Positions 23,897-35,890 of a stretch of 64,000 nucleotides of DNA are shown piece by piece. Position 1 is the first letter of the stretch. Each line of letters begins with the position of its first letter. The position numbers and the translations under genes are program-made. The stretch spans positions 1,902,501-1,966,500 of the forward strand of contig NC_051094.1 of the NCBI RefSeq assembly GCF_901709675.1, read 5' to 3'. The notes under the pieces were generated by a model. The model saw only the letters and a list, made by a program, of their open reading frames with translations, ran no database searches and was not told the DNA's origin. The DNA comes from Syngnathus acus. Taxonomy: Eukaryota; Chordata; Actinopteri; Syngnathiformes; Syngnathidae.

Positions 23897-24133
23897 CACA
23901 ATCTAAAAACAGTTGGGTCAAAAATAACCCAAACTGGGTCAAAAAGGGTCCGGCAACCTTTTAGATTATTCATTTATGTTGTGTCAAAATAAATACCCCC
24001 CTCCCAAATTGTTGTTTTGTGGTTTATTAATTTGACCTCTTTTTGAGTGATTAAATATGTAATGTACAAGTTGAGTTGGTCTCTTTTTGACCCAATTAGG
24101 GTTATTTTTGAGCCAACATTTTTTTAGAGTGTA
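23897..24133. mobile_element. MITE with CACTCTAAAAA-type terminal inverted repeats
   Basis: The left end reads ACAATCTAAAAACAGTTGGG followed by TCAAAAATAACCC. The right end, read on the other strand, is TACACTCTAAAAAAATGTTG followed by GCTCAAAAATAACCC. The two arms therefore match as inverted repeats for about 45 bases with scattered mismatches, enclosing about 140 bases of unrelated AT-rich sequence with no coding capacity. TTGGGT/AACCCA words in both arms are typical of a widespread fish MITE family ending in TTTAGAGTGTA. The left tip is diverged, so the target duplication cannot be defined. Confidence 0.7.
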
Positions 24134-24415
24134 AGATTATGCTGCAGAAGGTATGCAAAGGTTATTCTCTTAAAATAAATGTATATATGAATGAGTGTAC
24201 ATCAATGACGACACGTTTTCGATAAAAATGAGGCCCTTTAAACGGACTATTAACATTCAACAGAAATGATCAACAACCAGATTTTAACACTAACAAATTT
24301 AGAAGGTTATTTAAGATAAATTCAGGACGCATTAAAGATATCATTATACTAATGTGAAATGTCAAACACATTTCAGACCAGTTCCGAAATAAAAAAAACA
24401 CACACACACTATTGT
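24134..24415. other. Short unique AT-rich stretch
   Basis: No exon, repeat end or clear regulatory cluster was recognised. A short CA run sits near 24398-24408. Confidence 0.5.
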
Positions 24416-24765
24416 CCATTCTTTCTTCTCTAAATGATTGTGCATATTAACTCCAAACCCCTAACCACTGAATTTAATCCATCAATTACCCAGAAAGCTG
24501 CTGCAAATTCTTCACATGGCTTGCAAATTGCGGCTGTCCTCACTCTCCCTCTTCCTCGCTCATTGGGTCTCACGGCAGATTTGCTGCTTGCTATATTTAT
24601 CTGGTACCGATGCATATTTATTTCTAATTCTTACATGGCTGCAGGCTGTGCCGTGATTCGCCATCCTCAACCGGTATTAGTGGCCCTATAATAGGGCTTA
24701 GAATTACATGTGGAACCCTGTTGGAGTCTCATGGCTGGATTTAAGGTAGGATTTATCATGTTCAG
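24416..24765. promoter_or_regulatory. Enhancer-like unique block (candidate CNE)
   Basis: Unique sequence of about 350 bases with many AT-core words: GTGCATATTAAC, GAATTTAATCC, CATCAATTACC, GATGCATATTTATTTC, TTCTAATTC and CTTAGAATTAC, plus E-box CATGGCTGCAGG context. The short ORFs on both strands overlap and are not credible. It looks like a conserved non-coding element, but that is inference from texture and motif content. Confidence 0.3.
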
Positions 24766-26254
24766 AATTATTCACTGCGGAAGCGCCTATCCGGGCTCTA
24801 TGAAGAAAAGCGTCTGGGCTGTGAGACCCCCAAAAAAGGGCCAATATGGAAAATGGGGCGGGTGGAAATGTAATAATAGGATGGAATGGAAAGAAGGGGA
24901 GGAGTGGAGGTTGAGGCAAAAGTAGAGTAGGATAGCGAATTGGATGGAGAGAAGAAAAACAGGGATTTTAGGAAAACCTCATTTTTGCTGAGCGGACAAA
25001 ATATCCTGGCTTGAAGATGACTTCCTTGTTATTAAGTTTCTCTTTCAAGCAATGTGGCTTCTGACAGCTTCAATCGTACCTGCTAAATTCTTCTATCACG
25101 CACACGAAAATGCATTTTTTTTTTTTTACTTTGAAGAGATTGAATAAAATATTATGTGAGCCAATAAAAAATCTTCACATACAACCGCAGAAGCTTACAA
25201 TGGCAAATAAACAGCCATTGTTTGGATACAGCTCACACCATCCATCCCATATGGAGCTACGATCATGAAACATGGATCTGGAACGACTCTCAGGTAACAA
25301 CAACAAAGAGCGCCGAGCAGCTTGACCTTTGCAACTGTTGGCAGCAAACCAATCATGAGAACCCGTATCGGAACATGTGCCCCGGGCAAAACTCACTGCT
25401 CACAGCGAGGAGGAGGAGGAGGAGAGCGAATGGAATTTGGCTCGGCCTCATGATGCCAGAGGACTTGCACCCCCAAACACCTCTGCACTCATCCCACAAA
25501 TCCTTCCTCGTGATTGACTAATCTAACAGCGTTACTTTTGTCGGAGAAGTAATCTGACTCCAGTTAGGAGAATAAAAATATTAAATCATAAAATACAGGG
25601 AGGGTGACTTTACGCCACGTTACATTTTGACCACATGAAAAATAACAATGGAGGAAGGAGAGAGATTTTCAAGCAGTCACTATTTTGAGTTTGTGCCCAC
25701 GAAAGAAAATATTAAGCTCTGTTGCACACTCTGGTGCTGCTGACAAAGTGTTATCAAGCTTCAAAAACATATCCAGTGCGTGAATTTAAAAAGTAGATCG
25801 CAGCATATTAAAATATATTTCCCTGAACCTGAATACAGTAAATACTTGTCAGCACAATTTGTCAACTTTTCTGAGTGAATCCTGTCCTGTATGTTTTTGG
25901 CCACAACGCTCTCGTTTTCAGTTTCAGGGTACCGGCAATCTTCTTGCAGCCTTCACAAACCGTCATGTGGAGCATCAATACCCCCCCCCCACCAGATTCT
26001 CAGAGTTGTTGGCATGAAGTGCCACGTTGAACTTCCAATGACCTGTATGAGAGAATGTGAGAGTGATAAAAGCAAATTCAACAAACCTGCTCCCCTTGTA
26101 ACACTAACAGGCCACATGACACCGGGGGGAGAAAACGGCCCGATTTGGATGTTTTCACTTTGGGTTGGACTCACTTTTGTTGCCAGCGGTTCAGCCTTAA
26201 ATAGTGTAGTGAGTTATTTTCAGTGGACAGTAAATTTGTTTTATACAAGATGAG
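24766..26254. other. Gene-free stretch, unique
   Basis: Contains a T-run near 25116-25127, a (GAG)n patch at about 25408-25422 and a C10 run at 25981-25990. No recognisable gene or transposon was seen. Confidence 0.5.
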
Positions 26255-26519
26255 TACCGTATTTTCCAGACTATAAGACGCTACGTTTTGCACAAGCTTT
26301 GGACCCTGCGGTTTATAGTCCAGTGCGGCTTATCTATTGATTTTCGACATTGTATGAATTGTGCATATTTTCTTGTACATGGAAATTAAACATTAACATA
26401 CTTCTAGTCCAGTTCATCTTATAAGTGAACAAAACAAGATTTTAACCCAATTTTAACTGGTGCGGCTTATATTGGGGTGCGGCTTATAGTCCAGAAATCA
26501 TCTAACTATTTATTCGGTA
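26255..26519. mobile_element. Diverged CCGTA/GACTATAAG inverted-repeat MITE
   Basis: The left end is TACCGTATTTTCCAGACTAT followed by AAGACGC. The right part contains GCGGCTTATAGTCCAGAAA, its reverse complement, and ends in CGGTA after a disrupted stretch of about 20 bases. Internal GTGCGGCTTAT words recur three times. The element belongs to the same general family as the intact copy at 35986-36161 but has a different interior and more differences between arms, so it is an older or distinct subfamily. It has no coding capacity. The exact right boundary is uncertain because the terminal segment has an insertion or rearrangement. Confidence 0.7.
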
Positions 26520-29500
26520 TTCAATAAAAAAATGACAAACATTGTGAGGTGTGTCTTCTCATTTGTGAGATTTCGTGCATACAAACAATAACGTTCTTGG
26601 TGTAGGTAATCCTCATATTCAAGTTCAAGGGAAATGTAATACATGATACTATCACGTATGGGAATGTGTTGGGCTTATGTAGGGCCAAATAAGCTTTGGC
26701 CTAGACTTTGGACCTAGGTGAAAGGTAATAAGCGCAAGTAAATAAGTGAGTCGTGGTGACATAAGTAGGCCAGCTGTTCAGTAAGCAAGCACTATCGGAA
26801 TAACAGGCCCACGGCCAGCCTGCTGCAATTTGACCCTAATCTCATCTCTAATAAAATCAGCTCCTCTGTCACTATGCCTGTTGATTCCCAAACCCGGCGT
26901 TGATACAAAAATCCCACGCGTGCTTGTACACAATCACACAAACACTCAAGATCTTTGGAAATCAAAATGTGAAACATCACAAGACCTCAGCCCGAGAATC
27001 GAAATCAAATTTAACTTTATTTCACTAGACACGCAACAGTAATCCCGGCGGTAGATAATACAATTTCCACAGATCACAAAATTGACCCACTGCGGTAAAC
27101 ATGAGGTTACGTTTTTTCCTTTTGTTTCTTGGGTTATATTTAAGAGAATTAGAGTATGGTGGGTGAGTTTGATAAACAAGAAGAAGCCGCAGACTGCTGG
27201 TGAATCACTTTGGCAAAGGCAACATTCATTCTGCACACTTGTTTAGCGACTCGCAGGATTCTATCGTTGTCTGTGCCATTTAATCATTTATAGTGCACGA
27301 GATGGATGGCATCTCTCCCTCTCGGCGTCTCTCACCCCTTCCTTGAAAGTAATCAGTTTAGCTGTGACATTCTGTTTTTCTGTGGTTTCGCTGGATTAGC
27401 TGTCAATATTTAATTAATTTGCTCAATGCAGAGAGGGTAAAGATTAAAGAAATGTATATTGGATTATCAAAAGCAGAGAGAGACGGGCAGACACAGAGGT
27501 TGACTCACAGCAAAAATCCAACCAATTACAGTGGATTACGCCACTTGTTTGGCTCTAGCTACCATGCTACATCCCATGTTATTATTACATATATTATGAG
27601 ACACTTATGAAAATTAACATTATGTACGCTGGGGGTGCCGTTGCGGGGAAATGTTTAATAGACTGTGAATGATGCTAATCCAAGAAAATCCAGTCAAATT
27701 TGGAACAAAACGACGCGTTCATGTGAAATTACACAAACATGAAAATGCCGACTAGAGACTGCTGGGAATTTGATTTAAAGATATTATTTTTACATTTTGG
27801 GGTATGTCCCTCAAACTGCAAATACAATCCTTGATCCAGTCCTCTTTTTTATACGGAGATACAGTAGATAAAGATATATTCAGTAAAAATGCAACAAAAC
27901 AGGAGTTCCGACTATGTTGTGAAGTAACCTAAAATTTAAGATAAGTGTTACGCAAGCATGAGTGTGTGCGCGTGTATGCTTGTGTGTGTGTGTGTGCGAG
28001 CATGTGTGTATATAACCGACCATGTGCGCACAGGGGTTTGTATCCAATTAATTGGCTACTTTGACCCCACTTCCGTCTCTTCCAATTTACCAAATCCACC
28101 AGACAAACTATTAATGTGCACAGTGCCAATGTAAAAATTTCTTTAACCCCCATTAAATTCAACCAAGGTCATAGCAAGTGTATGCATATGCTGGCATGGA
28201 CTCAAACAAGCCCTATTAAATGTGATTTGGGGCAGGAGGGGGGCGGGCTGAGATGGCAAGAAAGTGGCTGCTATGGCAGGGATCTTGTGTAAACAGCCTG
28301 TATAAGGGAATTAGATTCTAAATCCTACTTAGTGAAATTTTAAAGGTAACATTGAAAAGAATTATGGTACTACTGGGGCTTTTATTGGGGAGGTCAAAAG
28401 TTCAGCTAGGTACTTGTGTCTCAAAGTCATGTTGTATATTGACAAAAGGCTCTTAACATGTCAGATGAGAGCAATAAGTTTTATTTTGTGGTTAAGTATA
28501 GTTGAAAGCATTTTTTTGGTTGGATGCTAGGATTGTGACCTAAAATCTGCATGACCAAAAATGTACGGGGGAAAAAAAACTTTTGCTCATTGTCATGTTT
28601 GCTAACGGTTTAAAAGGTTACCGACAGTGCAGTGATGTAAACTGGCTTCTGCTGTAGTATTTTGCGGGATTATGGAAAGTGTTGTTTTTGGACAGCACCA
28701 ATAATCTACTAACTATTTGTGAGAGGGGAGGGAAAAAAAAAAAGGATTTGTGCAACTTGCTCTCTCTTTTGGGCTGCTTCCACTTGCTATTCAAAGCTTT
28801 CATCCAAAGTTGGCACAGCAGGGGCAACTGACTCTCACAGTTCTCCACATTTTCTGGGCGATTCCCAACAGGATTCACCTATTTGTTTGACTCAATGTTT
28901 TGGACTCAAAAACACTTTTGTTGTTGATGTTTTCTTTTTACACAACTGGAGGGCTGTTTTTTTAAAACATAATTTGTGGAATCAGATTATTTAGTTCCTG
29001 TTACTATTGTAACAGTAGTAAATAGAACCAAGTGATTTATAGTGTGTGTCTATCAGTGACCGCTTAGATCAGAATATACTGCTCTAAATTAACGGTCCCT
29101 TTAATGTGCTACATTGGTGCGTATTAGTTTGCCTTTGGTTTGGTTTATGCGCTTGGATTCAATTAGAGCTATTATACTGACCCATTGAGTTGTAGTTAAA
29201 CAGACCGAAAAGCCGACATTAAAAGTCACGGCCTTGTGACATAAATAAGAACATTGGAATTGCGGACAATCTCGGAGCCACTCATCAGAAGTCAAGAAAA
29301 GTTACATTGGACTCTTTTACACTAAAGCGGAAAGCTGTACAGCAGGCAGGCAGCGGGAATGATCCATGCTACAAAGTGACTATCCGCTCACTCCCCCACA
29401 AGTGCTAAGAATCCCGTCAGGTTTTAAAATACTGTCGAACGCCCCGGCAACTTCAAACCCGGAGGTGAAACTGCAGCCATGCATAAAGTCATGAAAGACC

Positions 29501-29734
29501 TCATGGTGAGACATCTGCAAATCTTGTGAGACTTCACTTTAGTGACAATCCAAATGATTAATTTCACAATTATGTTTGGCACTCTCCTGGCTGGTGCGAT
29601 ACAATGTAGCAAAAGAGTCAATTGGTAAAGGTTAAGAACACTGGAAAAAATGTTTTTGGGATTTAATCAGCTTTATTTTGTCAGGTGGTTGCACAATATA
29701 ATGTTTAGCCTTAATAAAAAAAATATATTTTATG

Positions 29735-29735
<1 letters not shown>
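26520..29735. other. Gene-free stretch, unique, with one GT repeat
   Basis: The GT repeat lies at about 27979-27996. The region 27340-27460 is unique and contains TGTCAATATTTAATTAATTTG, an AT-core cluster that could be regulatory. A near-palindrome of about 21 bases (TTACTATTGTAACAGTAGTA) lies near 28997-29020. No gene was seen. Confidence 0.5.
27979..27996. repeat. (TG)9 microsatellite
   Basis: Alternating TG within a wider TG-rich run. Confidence 0.85.

Positions 29736-29773
<38 letters not shown>
29736..29773. repeat. (TA)19 microsatellite
   Basis: Thirty-eight bases of perfect TA repeat inside a wider AT-only block (about 29715-29830). Confidence 0.95.
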
Positions 29774-29777
<4 letters not shown>

Positions 29778-30525
29778 TATTTTTTTAAATATATTTTTTA
29801 ATTTAAAACTTTAAATTCTTTTAAATTTAGACACTTTGAAAAAAATGTTCAGCACATTTGGCAATGCACTTAACAGCTTCCAATGAGCTTTTGTTTGTGC
29901 GATATATAATCACTGCATTTGTGTGGCTCCAATTGTAAATAATTGTTATTGCTGACTGATTAGTTCCGGAAATTTCCACAACAAACGCAGGAGGTCATAC
30001 TTTTAATTTATACCAAAATGAAAAGTTCACAACAGAATAAACCTTCTCCCCACAGGAAGGCAAATAAGCTTCAGTGACAACCCGAAAATAAGGACAGATT
30101 ATGACTCAGAGGCAAAGTGGGAGAACTCTGAGTAGAACAAAAGGAAGAGAGAGAAAGAGGGGGAGATGGAGTGGGCATGATGGGAGAGTTAGTCACTCGC
30201 TGCACGGAACATTGTGGTTCAAGGCTGTCAATCAAGTGTGCACCCCCAACATCCACACGCACACATCATTTCTAAGTCCAGATGCACCTGGAGGAATCCA
30301 AGCAACCAAAGCACAGTCGTGTGTGTGTGTGTGTGAGAAGAAAGAACCCAGATGTTTCCTCACCCTTGCCTCTCCCGGCCCGCCTGGTGGGGTGTCTGAG
30401 GGCTGTGGACGTGTGCACTCTGTTGTGACTAGTACCAGATGTGCTCCAATGACCCAAATCACCAAGGCAGTAGACATGCCACATCGGCCCGAATCTTCCA
30501 AGACCCACCGCACAATCACACAATA

Positions 30526-30526
<1 letters not shown>

Positions 30527-30600
<74 letters not shown>
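30527..30600. repeat. (CA)37 microsatellite
   Basis: Seventy-four bases of perfect CA repeat. Long pure purine-pyrimidine alternation of this kind can adopt Z-DNA. It produces the HTHT and CVCV runs that inflate the ORFs on both strands at 30101-30846, which are therefore not credible proteins. Confidence 0.98.
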
Positions 30601-30603
<3 letters not shown>

Positions 30604-31420
30604 GTTTCCATTCATGAGCCATATTAAGAGAAGTGCATCCTGGGTAAATGCTGTCATTTTTTTCCCCCGAACAGGCTTTTGTGCTTTTTGTGTACATACA
30701 AGTATTTTTTTATTTGTCAATTTGAATTTCCAAATACAGAGAGTAGTAACATTAAACACAGTAGATGTTTTTTTTCCATTTTGTTTTTTAAATTGATGCG
30801 GAATTATCTTAAGTAAATACACCTGCATGACCTCTGAGTACTCCAAAGGTCAAAGTCATTCAAACATTTAAAGAATGATAATTGAATTACCCTTGGTGCC
30901 GAATAACTTTAATTTGGTAGCTGCACAAATTGCTTCCAGCTTTCCTAATCTGCACCTCCTTTAGTTGTACGTTCATATTTTATCAGGCAGGACTTCTGAA
31001 ACAAGCAGTCATTTTGTAAAAGACATGTAATCAAAGCTGATTCTAGTCCTGGAAATGTGCTCTCCGTTTTGTTATTTCCCCCAGTAGGTAAATCACATAC
31101 GGAAACCTACTTGAGAAATTTACGACAGACGCTAAAGCTAACATAAGCTTTTCATCAAATGACCTTCATCCCACTGGTCTGATTTATGACGTTAAATCAA
31201 AGTATGTATGCTATTACTGAATCTTTCAGTGTGGGCGAGGAGGGACTTGGGGGGCCCATATTAGAGGTCCCTTCGGGAAGAATGGGGGTGGGCGGGGCTA
31301 TCGTTGGCCGAGGTGGGGCCCCATAATGCGGTTGGACCGAGGTCCGCATGAAGAGCAATTCACAATGCTCGACAAGAACCGCTCATTTTGATCCTGGTCC
31401 ATTGCCAGCACATCTACTAC
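30601..31420. other. Gene-free stretch, unique
   Basis: AT-leaning unique DNA, with a GC-rich patch (GGGGGTGGGCGGGGC) near 31284-31298. No transposon ends were recognised. Confidence 0.5.
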
Positions 31421-31479
31421 CTGAGTCTCTTTGAAGAGCGACACATTGGCCGGGATATTTAACCATGCCGTTTGAGGTC
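31421..31479 (-). other. Candidate 59-bp minus-strand exon (weak)
   Basis: On the minus strand a pyrimidine-rich run (CTCGTTCCCCTCTCTGTGCTC) leads to CGGCTGTAG, an acceptor-like site. After 59 bases, ACTCAG is followed by GTAGTA, a plausible donor. The enclosing 128-codon frame reads QTAWLNIPANVSLFKETQ and then VVDVLAMDQDQNERF, a composition that looks protein-like. No family was recognised and no partner exon was found, so chance is the leading explanation. Confidence 0.15.
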
Positions 31480-34400
31480 CTACAGCCGGGAGCACAGAGA
31501 GGGGAACGAGAGTGAGGCTGCGAGAGATGGAGAGAAAGATGTAAAGGGGAGGACAGAAAGTGATAAAGACTGCACTGGCACAGGCAATAGAAGCTTGAAC
31601 TCTGATGAAATAATCCAGTTTGGAAAGTGACAGAAGACAGTCAGACAGAGGGCGAGATGAAGCGCAAAGCCCAAGTGACCTCAAGTTGTTTCACACAATC
31701 TATTAATGCTTCCCATTATCCGGTTAACCTCTGTTGCATTTCATTTATCAGTCTACATTGCTAATCCGCAAAATATTTTATGTGGCCCAATACTTGTTTA
31801 TTATCATAGTTGTGTCCATAGTTTTGAATCAACACAGATAAAACAAAATTTACCACTAATTTGGATATTTTGGTGGAATTATAATCTCATTTGTTTACAA
31901 TGCTACAACTGCAAGTAGCTTCGCCGTAACATCCACTTGGCGACAAATCCAAATGGCGGAGATATGAAAAAGGATGACAGCCGACGATATTCGAAATCAG
32001 AGAGACAAACAAACTAACGGCTGTTCAGGTGTTTGTTTACGTTGAAATTTTGCGCTCCAGCAGCGAGTGACGTCACACGCGATGCAATGGCGGGATTACA
32101 ATTTCACCATGCACTGTGTCACCACGGGAAATACATTTGAAGAACATAATTATATTATATAAATCTAAGACGGAAATAACGGCCTCAATTCCCAATCGCA
32201 AGGCTAATACTTGCTAGCAAGAGAAGAGCTGTGAAAGACCTCTGCTGTATGGAGGGCTTGGCTTTGATATCGTTTCTGGGCTGCAACTTTGGCAGCATGT
32301 TAAATATTAATAACGATTAACCCAGTTCAAGCTCTGCAGCTGAGCGTACAGACAGAGTTCAAAGAGTCTTGCGCTCAATGCGGGCACTCTCTGCTCTCCA
32401 GCAGTTTAGCCCTGCTATCGAGAGGCGGCTGCATCTGCGGCGGTTTGCGCCCCAGACCCGACTGGCCTTTCTCACTTCATCTTAAATCTATACAGCAAGC
32501 ATGATCGAGCACACATAACATGTGTGAACTGAGTTCTCACAGGCTTTAAAGACATAATTAGCCAATAATTTAAAGGCTGCCTGGTTCAACTCTGTATCTC
32601 GCTCTCTCCCTCTCTTCCCAGCTGCCCCATATACCCCCACCTCCTCCATGAACTCCTGATAAACTCAACCTTTCAGAGCTACAACATTCCTCAGCTTGGC
32701 ACATTCACCCCCTACTAAATGGGTTCGGACACCTCGGAGATCAAACACAATCTCCATTGTGCTGCAATTACGCAGACCTCCGTCTCAGTTCCCCCTGCCC
32801 TTCACCCCCACCTAAGCACTTTCCTTCTCGTTCCTTCTCTCCACCCACTCCTCCATCTCTGGTCCGCATCCCTCTTGCCCTATGCAGTTGACGCTTGTGA
32901 CGCAATGAGGCCCCAACAAAAGCACGCTTTGTTTTCATAAAGTGTCTTTGGAGAGGAGTCCGGGGCAACAGACGGGAAGTGCTGGCGGGAAGCTTCATGG
33001 TGCGCTAAGAAACCAAGCATGTGTACATTCGTTAACGCCTGATCCTCTGACCCTTTCTGCTCAACTGCATTAATTTGGAACACTTAACTCTTCGTGGTGC
33101 AGGTCAGAGGAGACTGAAGTCTTTGATACAAGACGGAATATTCATGGGGAACTTAATGCTGATATATTTAATTGAATCTAAAATAATCTCATTGACATTA
33201 ACGCTATTGTGAACAACACATTATTATAGCAATTCCAGAGGTATTAACATGATTAAATCTTTCGTTTAAGAAGACATTATATTCAATATGTCCGATTTAT
33301 AGTTAAAGATTAAATCCTTCATTCAAATGAGTAAGAAGGTAGAAGGCAACGGAAACAAATTGCGAACAAACTCAACAGTGACAAAATAATTTTGTGTGAA
33401 TTTTGGGATGCAGACATTCATAACTTTACCAGCCTGGAGACCATCACTTCAATTTTAAATAATATATATGAACATGTTAGTGATTACCGCTTGAAATAAA
33501 AGTGAAAAGGAGTGAATTATTATCACTTCAATGCAGTGTAAATAAACTGTAGGTTTGTGCAATCCATTCACAGTCAAGATGAATTAATTAAAACAACCCC
33601 CCCCCCCAAAAAAATAACCATACTGTGAGTAATTTTGGAAGAGTCTGGGGGTGAGTAGCAAAAATTCCTGGTGTCTAAGCCTTTTCCGCCCGATCACGCT
33701 TGAAATCAGAAGCACTTGGATAGGAAAAGCAAGGTCACATTGCTTGCTTTTGTGTCACCCATGATGCATTTGTTGGGGAGTGCGGCCCCACTGTTAGCCA
33801 TTATGTACCTATTAGCCTTAATTATCTTCTGATAGAAAAGTACCGCTTGGTTTCACTCAGTCTGACAGTTGCAGCACTTTGTTCAACCCCTGCCATGCCC
33901 TGTCCAGAAGGACAAACAAAGCTAAACCAAAAAATTAGAAAAGTTTCTTATCTTCGGTCACACATTTGTTTATGAACCATGGCCAAATGACACAACGTGA
34001 ACTTGTTCCGACATGCCCCAAGAGTCTTCACAGATCTGCATGTCAGACATATTCAATTTGCAGCTATTTCTGCTCCCCCATCTGCAGACACCAGGAGTTA
34101 TCAGAGACAGAAAGAAAAGCGAGAGCGGTGGGACAGAGAAAATGCGGCCGGGATAACGCAGAGTCGTGCGGCGCTCCGTTTCGGCGTCCCTGCCTTGTGT
34201 TAATCTCTCTGAAGAGACAGAGGTGGCCATGTTGGGTCAAAGCCACTACATCAAGAGCCGTGGGCCCGGACAGCTGACCTTGGTCTGGGAGATGGGAGGT
34301 GACGAGAGTGGAGGGAGTTGTCTGTGTGTATGTTGGGTTACAGAGGGCAAGGGCAGGGGGAAATGTCCCTCAGTGCGTTTGTGGCAAAGAGATGTTTTCA

Positions 34401-35506
34401 AGTGTGGACCTTTCACAATATATCTGTTTTTAAATGCAGCTTTGCGCCATGGTACCGAGGAGTCATGCTGAGAGGTGTCAAGCTTGTGTGCCCGTTACAC
34501 ACGTGTGTGTTCTTGCGGTATGTTGACCCTTGAAAAGTCCAGTGGAGAAGCATGGACCCCCCATATAGCGGCAGACTGAGAGCAGAAGAATGAAAAATGA
34601 AAAGCAGTTGGTTGTTCATTATTAAGTAGATGTCTTCTGTATTAAAAATTGTTTTGTAGGAACTGTCACTTGTAGGTCATCGTGGTTTTTGATCTGACTC
34701 ATCTTTAATCTGAGGTTGGCTATCAAAGGTGTCCTCCAAAGGTGCAGAGGAAGGCGCCCGAGAACGAAGCATCCGTCTTGAAAGAGACAGCTGGGTAGAG
34801 ACACGTTTCTATTAATAATATACGCCACACACGCACACACACGTACGCACGCGCAAAGATAACAAGACTCTAAATGGACAAACAGCTGCCTATCTTTGTT
34901 AATCCCTCACTTTGCTTAGGTTAACCATGTGTGTGTGTGAGGGAGACCTGATAGGATGTTAGGCTGGGGTTATGAACTCTGAACTCACATTTTTTTCAGT
35001 GACAAGTTTACAAAAGCCCAGCTCAAACAATCGCCTACGTGCACAACTTCCCTCAATATTCCCGTTTGTTATTCAGATTTAATTTAACTTCCACCATTTT
35101 TTTCTGCTAAAATCAAGTATCGCTCCCAGTTACTTTATGCAATACGGATAATGGTACGTAATGACTTCAACATATTAAACACGCTGAAGCGGTGTGTTAC
35201 ATGAAAATGATTTTTGACCACGGAGAAATGGCAGCTGCCGGAGTCACTGAGTCAAAATGAATCCAACGTGGTGAAGGTCAGAGCCCTTCCACCTCAGAGG
35301 TAACCTCAGTGATCTTGTGAATCAAATCAAATGGAGGCTAGCAATGATGTGAAGCATCAACGTTGACCTGATAATCTCCAAGCACAATGAAGCACAGCTG
35401 ACAAGTGCCCTGACATGGCCCGTGAACTCATCTCACATCACATTCACCTCATTAAAGAGTGTCAGGTGTATTAAGGAAGAGATACAGACACACTTCATTG
35501 GAACAC
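31480..35506. other. Gene-free stretch, repeat-poor, with enhancer-like patches
   Basis: Almost free of simple repeats apart from a C13 run near 33597. Patches at 31695-31790, 32280-32590 and 33755-33850 are unique with AT-core words such as CATAATTAGCC, CCTTAATTATC and GCTAATCC, suggesting regulatory DNA. The ORFs at 33966-34277 occur in several overlapping frames on both strands and are not convincing. Confidence 0.45.
32068..32075. promoter_or_regulatory. Perfect cAMP-response-element palindrome
   Basis: TGACGTCA, the full CREB/ATF consensus, in GC-richer local context (CAGCGAG before, CACGCG after). Similar cores are at 42734-42741 and 46121-46128. Activity is not implied by a match alone. 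Confidence 0.35.
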
Positions 35507-35597
<91 letters not shown>

Positions 35598-35599
35598 TC
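35507..35599. repeat. (CTTT)23 microsatellite
   Basis: Ninety-three bases of perfect CTTT repeat with no interruption, followed directly by CAGGTGG. One strand is all pyrimidine and the other all purine, and the unit is mirror-symmetric, so the tract can form triplex (H-DNA). It accounts for the FLSF and KERK runs in ORFs on both strands. Confidence 0.98.
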
Positions 35600-35864
35600 A
35601 GGTGGCAATGCTCCATCACATGCATTGTTTCAAGAAAATTCATTACCAGCCACAAATTTGTCTCTGTCCCTCATTAGCTGAGGTTATGTCTCTTAACCCC
35701 TATTACAAGACCAAGTCAATTATTCTATTAGTCTTCACAATTACTGCAAACAACTCTCAGTCAAGAGTGATGAGATGCTGCAGTATGGAGAGGGATTGAT
35801 GATTTATCATTGGGGTTTCATCTCGTTTTAGGATTTTTTCTTTTTTTTTTTTTACATGGGTGTA
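35600..35864. other. Short unique stretch
   Basis: No gene or transposon end was seen. A T-run lies near 35841-35853. Confidence 0.5.
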
Positions 35865-35889
35865 ATATATATATATATATATATATATA
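35865..35889. repeat. (AT)12 microsatellite
   Basis: Perfect AT repeat immediately left of a 56-bp tandem duplication. Confidence 0.93.
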
Positions 35890-35890
35890 G

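Noticed and set aside
30101-30846. Long ORFs on both strands with His-Thr or Cys-Val runs
   Set aside because: Artefacts of the (CA)37 microsatellite, open in several frames at once.
35422-35799. ORFs with Phe-Leu-Ser-Phe or Lys-Glu-Arg-Lys runs
   Set aside because: Direct translation of the (CTTT)23 tract.
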